From positions 30,835,094 through 30,899,093 of the forward strand of contig CM075184.1 in the NCBI GenBank assembly GCA_037577475.1: a stretch of DNA of 64,000 nt, written 5' to 3'. Below the pieces are notes generated by a model. The model was not told the DNA's origin. It made no database searches and saw only the letters and a program-made list of their open reading frames with translations. How positions within the stretch are numbered: the first letter of the stretch is position 1; every line of letters begins with the position of its first letter. Of this stretch, positions 37,261-49,170 are shown in pieces. Source of the DNA: Chaunax sp. Z400. Lineage: Eukaryota; Chordata; Actinopteri; Lophiiformes; Chaunacidae. Both the position numbers and the translations under genes were made by a program.

Positions 37261-38350
37261 AAATGGTGAAAGAGAACAAACAAGGCGATCCATTAGTGAG
37301 GATGGGTTATTGGCTGACTTGCCTCTTCTCATGGCGGCCCATTAAAAGTGGTAATGTCTGCCTGCAGCAGTGCCTGGGGACGAAGAAGCAGGCCATGGAA
37401 GGCATATTTCACATGCATCAGACACTGGAATTAAATAGACCAATGTTCCCTAAAAAGACTGAAGTACATCTCTTTCTGATGTGCGTCCCGGGCAAAAATT
37501 CATTGATCTTAGAATGTCCCTTGGCAATTATAAAATATTAAATCCAAGTCGCACTTTTCGGCTCGGCTTAATTTTTTTTCCTCGCTTTTCACTGCTTTCC
37601 ATTTGACCAATTTAGAAAAAAAGTTTGAAATGGATGGCCGTGAAAAAAAAAGGCACAGACGATAAGACTCTGCCCACTTTTTTTTTGTTATGTTTCTATA
37701 TTGTTTTCAGATCATTAAATGGGATGAGGGTCCCAGCAAAGCATAGAGTGCCTAAAACATGTCTTATTACAGCATGAGGGTGGTATAAAGACTATAAATG
37801 ACAAGGACAGAGGCTCACAAGGGAGTAAAGTCTGAATGATATCTTTATTCCTGAAGCACAGCACACTTCTGAGCCACCGATGCCTCTCTCAGCAGTCTGG
37901 GGATAACAAATATTTGTCAGCTGCTTTCCATTAGGTCTTTGGCCCTGATGCTCGCCTCTCTGACCCCTTTATGTCCCTCAGAGATTACAGAGGGGGCTAT
38001 GGTTAATTGCCCAAACCATTAAATTTAATATATATCTCAATAAATATAATCAGCCAGCTGTTTGACAAGGTACACAGTTCATTAAGTCCCCTTGCTTGTT
38101 TGTCGTTTCCCTAATTAAGATTTAGAATCGATCATTGAGTGTGTAATGTACAGTGTAGCTCCGCTTGCACAGGGAGTCTCTCTGCTCAAACGAGAAGCAA
38201 TGGCATCCGCTTACTAAAGCTTTACCATTTAGCACACTGACTGTAATGGGAATTAGACATCCTGTGCTAATTAGGGAGGCCAATTAACTGTGAAATTCCG
38301 GCGATTTTGACAAATAATCTCCGCAGAATTCAGACATCACCATGTTCATG
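37261..38350. other. candidate conserved non-coding block(s)
   Basis: This stretch is free of recognisable repeats and has balanced composition, without microsatellites. It contains several homeodomain-type cores: TAATTA at 38112-38117 and 38268-38273, CAATTA at 38281, ATTAAA and TTAATT clusters. It has no convincing coding potential; the 92-codon frame at 37263 lacks splice context or family similarity. The look resembles developmental enhancers, but conservation cannot be tested here, so this is inference only. Confidence 0.25.
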
Positions 38351-39186
38351 AATGTTATCAGTCCTGAATGGAGAGAGGATAAAGGCTGTTGGCTCCGGTG
38401 CTGTTGTAGATGCTGAAAATAATGTGTGCTCCCAGCAGTGTGTTGTTCTTGTCAGTTAGCATGGAGTCTAACCTAATGTCTCCCAAGTTTCCTGGATGGA
38501 GCCCCTCTCTATTTACAGCTATTTACATTCCACTAAGTGCAATGAGACATCATGTATATTGGAAAAACAATAGGTTAGATTTGACATGAATGTTGTTGAA
38601 TGTGTTAAACTGTTACATGAATACTGGAGAAAACAGATGCCTCTGAAAATCAGGTCTGGAAAAAAAACACAACAACAACAACCTATTGCTGTTATTTTGG
38701 AGTATTATTGGCCTCACATTAGCACAGCAATGATGTGATTGGCAGTTTTTTGACAGGACAGCTTCCCAACACATGACCTCCATTTGCTTTTTTTTTTCCA
38801 GAAACAAAGAATATTCATCACTGAGAACCTTAGTGTTTCTGTGTCTCTTATTCCCATTCTGATTTATGATCACATATATTTTTTAGATTGCATGAATTAT
38901 GTATTTGTTGGACTAATGAGCACCCTTCACTGATTGAATTGTGAATTGTGAATCGCTGGATATGGCCTCCATCACCAACATCATTGTTCTGACAGTTCAG
39001 ACCAGTGGATGCGGTTTGGCTGAGAAAAGACTTTTGGCGTTTTGGACTGATTTTTATATACACACACACAACAAGGTCCAGAGAGCCACAAAATGTAAAC
39101 ACACTGGCTGGCCTGGCCTGTGTCTCTACACACCACTGCTTTGTTGTGTGTTTGTATATGCGTGTGTATTCTGGTGTGGGCAGTCA

Positions 39187-39189
<3 letters not shown>

Positions 39190-39218
<29 letters not shown>
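39190..39218 (+). repeat. (GT)14 microsatellite
   Basis: A pure GT run of about 29 bases within a broader GT-rich patch from 39140. Confidence 0.95.
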
Positions 39219-39822
39219 GTCTTACTCGTTGAAAACTATAAAGCAGGCCCCTGCTGCCTTTATTACCTGTCCAGCCTATTTCAACAGCTTTGCTCCTGCA
39301 ACACACAGAAAACATATTTAACCGGGCTCGCAATGGCGCTCTCTATTCACTTAAAGCCGCCATTACGCCATGGAAGGCAATGGCTGTGGGTGTGCGCCGA
39401 AGCTGTTTGGATACCAGGCAGCGCCGGAGGTGTGTTTGCTGGGCGCCGAAGGGCGGCTCCTGCAGCTGTCCGCCTCAGGTGCTATAAGAATTGAGTACTT
39501 CCTTTTACAAGATGTGTAATAATTATGGCAGACAAGGGTGTGTATTTAAACCAAGTCAATATGTAGATAAGCATTATACACACACAGACGTGCACAGCTG
39601 CATGGAAAATGATGCCGTTGTACAACAGCGAACAAAGCACATTGCCAAAATGCTGTGCAGGTAGGAAGGAAGCCTTCTGGGCTTGTGGAAGAGGAACCTG
39701 ATGGGAGGAATGGGGCCTCCAGGAAAGAGCTTGAAAGACTGTAGTGAGGAACTCCTTCACTGAGTCCAATTTTTGTGATGCTGCCTGCCTTGATTACCCC
39801 CAAGCCACCTAGAATACTAATT

Positions 39823-42321
39823 AGGGCCCGAGCAACAAGGGTGCGAGGACCCTATTGTTCTGCAAGGAAATTTTTTTTTTCTCCGAAATGAATTGCCTTT
39901 TTGAGGACTTGCCCATACTCAAAAACTCATGAAAGTTGGCAGAAAAATTAGTCAGGTGTGAAATTTATGTGTGATATGGTGATTGGAAATGGGCATGGCA
40001 AAATGGCAAAATGCAACCCCTGCCTCCAGTTTAACGTACATGTACGAAACCCGGTACACATATGTAACTGATGGAGACCGACAAAAAAGTCTCTTGGAGC
40101 TATGGCTCCAAACAAACAGGAAGTCGGCCATTTTGATTTTTGTGGCCATTTTTGGAAAATCACACACTTTGTATTTTAATGAACTCCTCCTAGAGATTTT
40201 ACCCGATGAACTTCAAATTTGGTCAGTACTATCTTAATCCCATGAGGATGAAATGTTGCTCAAATCCTGAGTTTTTTCGTTGAATGGTGTGGGCGTGGCT
40301 ATGCGTCAATTTTCATCAAATTTTGATGTTTCGCCATGAAACAGAAAGTTGTCACATGTTCAGAGTTTTTCAGTGATGAGAACTGACTGAAAAACTCTGA
40401 TGTCTCCATCAAACATATTTAATAAAACACATGACTGTAATGTAACTTTAGATACTAAACAACAACACAACAACAGACAGGACTTTTAAAAAAAAAATAT
40501 ATATATTTTTATTTTAAGTCCAGAAGTTAAATACAGAAAATTTATGTGGCTGGAGGTTTGTTCAGTCCTACAGACCTAGATCAGGACCAGGTTAGTATCT
40601 GCTCTCGTATCTTCACGAAGACCAGATTCGGGTTTACACCTAAAAAGTGAGACCACTTTGTTTGGCCTGACTTTTCTGGTGTCTCCAAATCTTGACGCTC
40701 AAACAGGTGTTTTTCACGAGTTTAGGCTGTCCATCCGGACGAAGATACAAAAAAGAGCTCTAGAAAAATCTCCTGTACCACTTCTTCTTCTTCTTCTTCT
40801 TCTGGATCTGGGCCTCGAGCTCTACCAGCTGGGACGTCATGACCCTCTCCTTCTCCTCCCACTCCTGCTGATTCTTCAGCAGATCCTTTTTAAGGGCCTC
40901 TGTCTCCTGAAGGTGTGATGACCTGTCCTCCTGCCAGTGGACCCGATTGGTCTCCACCTGTTGTTCAGCCTCCTTCATCCTTCAGAGCAGCTGTAAGGGT
41001 GTTGAACTGTTTCTGCTCCTCGAGCTGAGCCACAGATCTGGATTTCTCCATGTCGTCAAGCTGAGTTGTCAAGGCGCTATCCTTCTCCTCCCACTCCTGC
41101 TCCCTCTTCAATAGAGTCTTCCTCAGGGCCTCTGTCTCCTGAAGGAGGGACGATTTCTCCTCCTGCCATCGGATCAGATTGGTGTCCGACTGACACTCAG
41201 CCTGCTGCAGGGCAGCCTTAATGGTGTTCATCTCCTTCTTCTGCACCTCAAGCTGAGCCACATATCTACCAATCTTCTTCATCAGGGATGTCATGGTGCT
41301 CTCCTTCTCCTTCCACTCCTTCTCCTTTTCCAGCAGGGCCTTTTTCAGAGCTTCTGTATCCTGAAGGAGAGACGAGTTGTAGGAGGTCTGCTGCCCAAGG
41401 TTGGTCTGAATGTTGCACAGCCTCTCACTGAGGGTTTCCAGCTGTGATTTCAGATCCTTGATGTCCTCTGAGGAGTTCTCCTGATTGGTCTGAGCCAGCT
41501 GGGCTTTGAGACCAGAGATCTCCTTCTCCATCAGGTCCTTCTCTTGGAGCCACAAGGTGCCATCTGTCTGTCGTTGCAAACTTCACATTTTTGATAAGAG
41601 TCCTGCCCTGAACACATCTATACAGATAAATTTGATAATAGTCACAGCGCCACCTAGTGGCAACAGGAAGTTATATACTTCAGAATTTGACGTGCTACTA
41701 TCAGGCCGTTCACCACAAAATATTGTGAGTTTGGGTCACATGGTGGTGTTGCGACATTTGATGTTCGCCCATCAAACAGGAAGTTGGTGTTGAGAGGCCA
41801 GGGAAGCTCAGATGCTCACCAAAATTGACACACTCGTCAAAGGCGTTGTACTTACGATCTCATATGGTTTACAGGATAGCTTGGGGTAAAATAATTCGAC
41901 AGCGCCCCCTGTAAAACTTCAAATAAGCATATCAGAGTCTGTGTTTAACCTACATGTATGAAATTTGATAGATATGTTTAAAGTCCCACCCTGAAGACAT
42001 CTACAAAACAATATTGAGTAAAAGTGATAGCGCCACCTGCTGGCAAATGAAAAAATGTCTCATGTGACAGTTTTTGTTTGATTTTAATTACATTTTCATA
42101 GTGTGGGCTTCACATGATATAGTCAAAGATGAGTCAAAATTATTAGGTGGTGTCACCTAATAATCACAATCCCTCCATCAGTGTCCATAATGCATGCAGA
42201 TACAGAGCCTTGCATTTATCCAGGTGTACAGTAGTGAGGCTGAAGTTGGCGTACGGCTCGATGGGCACAAGCCCCGATGGGAGCCGGGGTGCGAGGGCCC
42301 GTTCAACGCTGCTTGCAGCTT
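39823..42321. mobile_element. dispersed teleost repeat (AGGGCCCGAGC...GCTTGCAGCTTTAATT) carrying a coding insert
   Basis: The left end reads AGGGCCCGAGCAACAAGGGT and continues GTGCGAGGACCCTATTGTTC. The right end reads GGTGCGAGGGCCCGTTCAAC then GCTGCTTGCAGCTTT. I recognise these two ends as borders of a family dispersed through many fish genomes. The interior shows the family's diverged internal units (GATGTTxCGCCATxAAACAG at about 40326 and again near 41760, GCGCCACCT at 41646 and 42032). TAATT flanks both borders (39818-39822, 42322-42326) as a possible target duplication, though it could be part of the consensus. Between about 40400 and 41580 sits a coiled-coil coding block on the minus strand. 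Confidence 0.55.
40760..41579 (-). pseudogene. frameshifted coiled-coil coding block inside a dispersed repeat
   Basis: The minus strand encodes about 275 residues of Glu/Lys/Gln/Leu-rich coiled coil in two overlapping frames: 41579-40965 (204 codons, opening with TTG directly after an in-frame TGA) and 40978-40760 (72 codons). Three ~74-residue units repeat, each with SS.LQ[DE]TEAL[KR]K..L, then [QK]EW[EK]EK, and ending N.[IV][RH]WQE[ED][KR]. The second unit runs off frame where a small insertion near 40966-40980 (AAGGATGAAGGAGG) breaks the frame; the next unit resumes in the other frame. The tail is a poly-Lys run from a GAA/AAG repeat followed by WYRRFF and a stop. The parent gene is not recognised. 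There is no ATG start and no upstream exon, so it is most likely a captured, decaying exon. A minus-strand AATAAA lies at about 40507-40512. Confidence 0.6.
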
Positions 42322-44587
42322 TAATTGACAGTGTATTTTGTGATTTTAACTTTGACAGTGTTGTGCTAAATGTACCATATTTTGGAACGAGCAGATTTCT
42401 ATCATATATCATACTTTTCAACAGAATTACTACGACTAGTAGTAATATTACTTGTATATTCATATTAAAGTTAAATTGACATATTCAAATGTCTAAAATG
42501 GTAAAGGAAACTTTTTATATCTGAGAAGCTGTAAAAAACTTTGTGAGCCTCTCACCCTGCCAGCTTGTTGGATGAAAAACAATATCACTGGGGGTCACAA
42601 ATGTTCACAGAAGCACTCTGCAGACATAAAAACTATCTTCCAGTAAAGTTTCGGTTCATCTTTCTGGGCCATCTATATAAAACACGACTCTTTCCCCAGA
42701 AGATTCTGGATTTTAATCCGACCTGCTCCACAGACAGCCTTTTCCCTGCCTCTCATACTTAGCAGGCGTCACATCAGGTGCAAGGGGATCAGTGACAGCG
42801 GCGCTGCAACTGAGCCTATGATGGCTAAATGATGTCAAAAATGGTCCCATTTATGTCAATTTGAGATCAAGGACCGTTTCATAGTGTGAACCTCTGCCGT
42901 AAATGTGCTTTTTAATCTCCCCCATCTGCATATCTACTATGGCCCCTTGGTGCGTTCCCTTTCTTGTAAGTGAAATGTCTCAGTGCTCATATGAGGATTT
43001 ATGTGAAGGCTGACAGTTCAGCATACATCACGTCTGCAGAGCGACACTTGGTCTCCCAACTCATTCTCGAGTCAGTGTCTGTTAGTGCTCGTGTTCTGTG
43101 TTATTCTACAGTGTGTCATGCTATTTTGGTTGCCTTCTCTTTTCCCTAATTAGGCCATTTGCAGGATTCGTTCCCCGTAGTGTGGTCATTTGTGTTCAAT
43201 ACCACTCTGAACTGATAGGCTTTTGTTAACCAGTTGTTCGTATTTGGAACGTTTCGCTAAGACATCAAAGGGCGGACCACAAGCCTCATTTGGCAACTTC
43301 TTCAAGCGATCCATCGGCTACAAAACACCCTGGTGCCTTGATTATTAGCTCAGTCACCACCCTCTCATTCAACTTGAATTAAAAATTAAAACCCAGCAGA
43401 AATGACAGTGCCACACCATTGCAAGTAAAGTCTGCAAAACCAACAAGGGCTCATTAGTGAATAGTTCTGAAGACATGCATTCTGACTTGAGACTCATTAC
43501 ACTTCTCCTATTTTAACTCTAATTGGGTTCATTTTATATATGAAACGCCTTAAATATTTAATGTTGAAAAAGTTCTACTTCTGATACTTTATGTAGCTAA
43601 AGAGTCTTGGCCTGCGTTAATTGTCCAGGTTATCAGGCAAGCTGTTGAGATTTCTTTGTTGCTTTTGCTCGCTCCATAGAAACAAGCGACGAAAGGCATT
43701 GAAAACACTATTTATTGGATTATAGATTGGATTATGACAAATAAAGCTGATTTATAAATCACAACAACAACAGTATCATCATCTGGATTGTTGTTATATT
43801 AGCTGCCACACTGCTGCTGTGCTATTCTGACAAATGGACTTTGTATTCATTTGAAAGATAACAATACCCAATATGTGAATATATTTATTTACCTTTGTTT
43901 GCCAATGAGCATGCTCTTTTTTTGCAATGATGCCCTGATCACAATACATATACAATATACTATTTATAAGAAATACATAGCATTATTACAATACATATGA
44001 AGCAATAGAGGAACAGGACAGAAACATCAATACGTTAGGCCACAACACTAAGGACAATTCAGAGAGAGCACTCACATCCACACGTCACACATCAAAAGAG
44101 ACTCAAATTGATTAAATGGAATCGGCTCATCTAATTTTACAAGCTTCTGCAGATTGTTCCGCTTGTGTGGAGCATAGCATTCTAGAGCCAGTTTCCCAAT
44201 CTCAGTACTTACATGGTGATTTTCAAAGGCCAAATAGTCTGAGGACCTGGTACAGTAACTTGATTTATAATTAAGACAAGATACCGTTCTCTTCTTAGTA
44301 ATAAATTAGGGCCACACAATTGTCTCATGTCATAAGCAACGATGTATTTTAAAGCCATCTGCTGTTATGAATCTGAGAACTGCAAGAATAGTAGAGAACT
44401 TGTCTAAGAACTAAGAACTGCAGAATAATAGAGGGTAAAGAGTGGAGGAAGGAGAATGCATGTGCCTTATATAATCATAGTCCATAATGGATACAAATGT
44501 TGATTGTGCCATAATACCTTCTGCAGTTATGTCTAATAGATGCCTTATTTCTATAGAAAATACCAGTTTTTGCTCTTAAGGCCTTAC

Positions 44588-44790
44588 TCAGGTCATTAAT
44601 GTTTTGTGAAGCACAGTTATTGAGACAAAAAGTAATCCAGTTCCCATCATCACGAGCCCCGAGATATTCTTCTTCTTTGCTGGAGGCATCAACTCGCCCC
44701 CAACCCATTGAGAACAGTCCACCATTTTCTGGCAGAGAACCATGGCCTCAGACTTGGAGGTGCTGACTTTCTTGCCGACCGCCATCTATA
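44588..44790 (-). mobile_element. LINE reverse-transcriptase C-terminal relic
   Basis: The minus-strand frame reads VGKKVSTSKSEAMVLCQKMV, then DCSQWVGGELMPPAK. This matches the conserved post-palm region of a common teleost non-LTR retrotransposon (K.STSKSEAMVL[CR]..., followed in intact copies by a YLG motif). After the Lys-rich stretch the frame shifts, and EEYLGARDDGNW continues in the neighbouring frame. Only ~50 codons of the element are recognisable; the rest is gone. Antisense to taf4. Confidence 0.6.
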
Positions 44791-45115
44791 AAGAGCAGAG
44801 ACACAATTCTGAGGTTCCCGAACCAAACACTCGCTTCGCTCCGGCTGCACCTTGAGATCATGTTTTGAATGTCAGAGGCGGGATCAGAAAAAAGGGGCAA
44901 CCCCGGCAGAGTCCAACACCCACTGAAATATGTTTGACTTTATGTCGATAATACAGACACACCTATCATTTTTATATAGAGACGAATGCCTTGTAGGAAC
45001 TTCATGGGTTAGCTATGTTAAGAGTAATTAAAGTTTGCTGTATTGAAGCAAAATCTGAATGTAACTTTTGAGCTATTATGTAAAAAGAGACAGAGTTGTT
45101 AAATGTTTCTTACGT

Positions 45116-45800
45116 TTACACCCAAACTAAAAATATTGAATAAGAATGGTCTTTAGATAGAACCCTGTGGCACACATTTGTAAATACTGATGAAACTGGA
45201 CTGATAGCCATCAGCTGTATGGTATGGAAATGATACGGTTTGGACCTCTGTAATTTTGTGCCAACAATACATGCTATTGGGCAGTGATTCCTAAATTTGA
45301 GAGGAAAAGCACCGCTAGATTTATGATGCAGGGCTCTATTGGTTAAGATAATATCTAGAAGCTTTTCCTGCATCATGAGGATCTGTGTTGAGTTAGGAAG
45401 GACATAAGCTGCATTAGAATAAATTCAGTTTAGAGATCCTTTAAATTGTTAGAAGTCTTAATTAACCAATTTAATGTTCAAAATCCCCAGAATAAGAAGT
45501 TCAGAACTTGCATGGCTGGTTGTTAAATCAAATAAATTATCTATTGCACTCATAGGTGCAGAGGCCGAACAATAGTAGCCAATAACTAGTATTTTTCCCG
45601 CATTATTTTTCCCCAGGCAAACACTCACAGCCAAGAATTCAAAGCATTTCAGCTTGGATACAGAGGTAACAACAGATAAACAACTTCTCTCAAAACTGGC
45701 AACGCCACCTCCTTTAGTTGGCCAGTCATATTGAAAAACATTATGGTTATTAAGACAAAAAACTGCATTTTTAACATTGTTATATGTTATTACCCAACTA
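45116..45800 (-). mobile_element. LINE (L2-like) endonuclease plus reverse-transcriptase relic
   Basis: Read on the minus strand from 45800 downward, the frames give PTKGGGVASFERSC, KCFEFLAVSV, VIGYYCSASAPMSAIDNLFD and ELLILG, which correspond to the KGGGVA, FEFLA, VGCYRPPSAP and LLLGDFN motifs of an apurinic-type LINE endonuclease. Next come LLDIILTNR and RNHCPIAC (the family has SDH in place of RNH; His and Cys-Pro-Ile remain). About 100 bases later the reverse-transcriptase block VPQGS appears at about 45160-45175, followed by a stop, then RPFLFNIF. The gap to VPQGS is far shorter than in an intact element, so most of the reverse transcriptase N-terminus is deleted. Several stops and frameshifts make it dead. 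Confidence 0.7.
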
Positions 45801-45960
45801 TCCTACATGAAGCTAAGAAAGCCTTTGTAGTGTTTAACAAGTTGTTCAGTTAACCAGGCTCAGAACATTTTAATTAAATAGATTAAAAACAATGTTATGA
45901 TTTCTGCATCTGGTTGCCTTCACACGACCGTTTGTTTCTCTCAGGTTATAATAGAATGGA

Positions 45961-45971
45961 GGGGGGGGGGG
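45961..45971 (+). repeat. poly-G tract
   Basis: Eleven consecutive G residues in the taf4 last intron. Confidence 0.9.
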
Positions 45972-47776
45972 TTGTTGAAGTTCTTTGTTTGGAAGCTAGG
46001 TTCCGGGAGCAGCACACTGTTTAGCTTGGTGACCCTGTGACTGTCTTCTGAGAAATTGTATGAGCAGCCCTGCAGAATTGTGCTCCAGGGTCGGCTTTCA
46101 TCTTAGCAGTAACCTGTGGACTTTGAAACTCAGGGCAATGGAATTGCAGCTTTGTCAGTACACTACTAATTAGAAAATTCCTGACCCCGAGCAAGATGTT
46201 TTAATTATGTGTTGTGTCAACGAGTTTGCAGATTTAATCCACCGTTGATACACACTCAAGTGTGCAAACTGTGTCGCACATTGTAGTAGATGAAGTGGAA
46301 CGGCGAAGGGGCTTTTTGCTCCATCTTCCTCTGCTCCATATAACCTTACACCTTTCCTGCACCGTGTTTGCTAAGAGCCATCACATGCTTAAGTAGCCAA
46401 ATTAGACGTGCACTTAATGTGTTAGCTCATGAAAAAGCTGGTATGATTTGCCTTGGTTTGTTGGAGGCTGAACAATGTGACAGTGTTGTGCTGGGTGTGA
46501 GCTCTCTGTTGCAGTGAGTCAGAGTGAGGGAAGGAAGGAAGGGGTTAAACAGAAATTGAGCGGGGATGCTGGGGGCAGCAGTGCTGCAGAACATAGCAGT
46601 GTTCGTGCGAAGGCAAGTCATTTCCCGAAACACTGCAGACACATGGCCTGCGGCGCTCTAAAACCTTTGGAGACCAAAATGGCTTGCAGGAGTTAGAAGT
46701 AATAAGGTGTTTTTTGCCTTCTTTCTCCTTGACTGAAATTCTGCTCAGTTGCTATGCATTGCCATGGAGCTGTGTAGCTGTTTTTATGGTTTATGTGGGT
46801 ATTAAGATGCTCTGCAACTGGCCATTTTTGAGATTTGTTGTTCTTTAGCTCTGAAGCAAATGGAAGTTGTTTGCTTTTAAAGTAATTCCCTCATTTTTTT
46901 TGCCATGATCAGAATGCTACACTTTAGTCTTATCACTCTTTGTGTCGCTCCCATTTTTCTCTTTGCTGTACAGAAAATGACAGAATAACAAAAGCATGTA
47001 TGAGACAAGAAGAAAACAGTTACAGCCAACATGCGTCATTCTGCTCCATTTTTTTTAGCACAGTGACAATGGCCTCTTGTTCAGGTTTTTCACAGAAAAG
47101 GAACCTGTGATAGGAACAAAGGCCACCTGTGTTGGTGCATGAACAGAAAGCTGTGGTATTAGTCCATCCTGACCTTTCTGATTATCAGAGGGCTGAACCA
47201 AAACTCTTTTCATCCCTTTCCCATGGTTCTATTAATCTTGGCTGCATTGTCTGCTTTAAAGACAGGCTCCAGCATATAATCTGTGTATATACATCTGTGA
47301 ATTATTATTCTAATTCTTTATACGTTTATTGGAGCTGAATAAACTCCACATCAAATACATCACTCGGGCAATGTCAGAAAGCCTGGGGCAAATCAGCCGA
47401 CATCTGTTAACTCTTTCAGAATGGCCTCATCCAGCATGTCTGTGGGCGTAGAGGAGCGAGAAAAAGGAGAAGCCAGGGAGGGAGAGAGAAAGTCTCTGTT
47501 GCTGATTAATGGCGGCCGTAGGAGTGGCATTTCAGTCCGAGTGAGGAGATGAAGCTGGGCTGCACTCCCACGGCTGGGCTCCACACTGTAAACACTATGA
47601 AGGGACAAGACAGCGTTCCCCAGCTGAAATGTGGCGTGGAGGAGAACATGTGGGAAAGCTTTGCTCTCTGGTACATAGTCAGTCAACCGGGCAGTAGTCA
47701 GTCAGTAAATTGGTCAGCCAGTCCGTGAGTCAGTCAGGCCTTCAGCCAGTCCACTAAACAGACAGTTCTTCTGTTA

Positions 47777-48298
47777 AGGCCCTTTTATGCGCTTACGTTA
47801 AAGATGGATGCGGAGACGGACGGAGCCTTTCGTGCTTCTTCTGCGTTCATTCCGTATGGAATCAGACATGTTTTTGGAGAGCTTACGGATACGAACGAGA
47901 CGGAGGAAAAGGAACGATACCACCGGAAACAGTTGAGGGCAGTGTAGCTACAATTCAAGCAAGGCACGACAAATATTTATGGAAACAACAAAGAAGAAAA
48001 AAGTGAAGCGATAAAGTGTAAAAACTCTCTGTCCTCATGTCTCGATGTATTTGATGACCTCACAGACCACCGCCGAGTACATCGTTACCTCTGCTTTGTA
48101 TTCACTAGGTACATTATCACAACCTACTACGGCCGTCGCCATATTTGTTGCTGTCAAAACTTTTGAAACTTCACTGCCCTCCTGCGGTTGTATCGATGTC
48201 GACGTAGAGGACGTACGGAAGTGTGTACGGGTCGACGGACAGACCGTTTATGGACGGACGTATCCATTGTCGTACGTAGAGGGAGCATCAATGGGCCT
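47777..48298. mobile_element. Harbinger-like MITE, 522 bp, with TTA target duplication
   Basis: The left terminus is AGGCCCTTTTATGC. The right terminus reads GCATCAATGGGCCT, whose complement AGGCCCATTGATGC matches the left end at 12 of 14 positions. Both ends are flanked by TTA (47774-47776 and 48299-48301), the 3-bp target duplication typical of PIF/Harbinger elements. There is no transposase coding sequence, so it is non-autonomous. The interior is CG-rich with repeated CGGACGGA/CGTACG motifs near both ends. Flanking DNA on both sides contains GTCAGTCAG-type repeats, consistent with insertion into one such tract. Confidence 0.7.
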
Positions 48299-49143
48299 TT
48301 AGTCTGCTACTCAGGTAACACGTTAGCCAGTTTGTCAGTCAGGTACTCCTTGAGGAGGGGATGCCCGTCAGTGATACCTGAGTTACCTGCAAGCCTCAAA
48401 CTCATGGCTGGCTGCTTGCCACAATGGCCAGCAACATATACAAGATTCATCAATATTTGACCAGTGGCTGCTGCTAGTTTCCACTTTTGATCGAAAAAAA
48501 CATCACCTGGTCCAGCTTTAGCTCTGGTTCTTTATGTAGTTTGTCAGCAGTCTGTCTCTGTTGTGCTATATACAGTATACCGTCCTTGCCTGAAGCATAG
48601 ACATCAGAGTTTAAACAGATTTTTCAGCATCAAAGTAATAAAAACAAAAGAAGTAATATTGTATCATGAAAAGCTCTGTTTTTTTTATGTTTCTCTCCCT
48701 AGTCTTTTTTCTCCAACATGACTGCTGAGCAAAGATTGTCCTCCAGTTTTAGTTAACAGAGTATGTTGTCATCACATGCCAGTACATACAGCACGTGTGT
48801 GTTTTTGTTCTTTTCCCATGTCTGCAACTTCTGCTGCGAGGAGTGAAGTGCTGAGACAGCAGGTTGGCCAGTGCAGGGCCGTGCTGCTCTGTGTGCCTGG
48901 CAAAGTGAGCCATTAACCCAGCGCCCTAAGGTGTGACCTCGGCCAAATCCAATATTGGCTCCAGCATCAAGGCACAGGTGCCACTCAGAGTTCAAAGCCA
49001 CAGATCAGCAAGAACCCCACCTCTGCTCATGTCCCCAACTCACTGTCCCTTCTCCCACAATAAAGGACTGAATGTAAATTCCTCAAGACACCCACAAGCA
49101 TCGCTGCAGCTGCTGCACAGTTGGAGACGGAAAAGCAAAAGCG

Positions 49144-49170
49144 GAGAGAGAGAGAGAGAGAGAGAGAGAG
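49144..49170 (+). repeat. (GA)13 microsatellite
   Basis: A pure GA/AG run. Confidence 0.95.

Noticed and set aside
42565..42762. 65-codon + strand frame beginning MLDEKQYHWG
   Set aside because: Short, no similarity recognised, no neighbouring exons.
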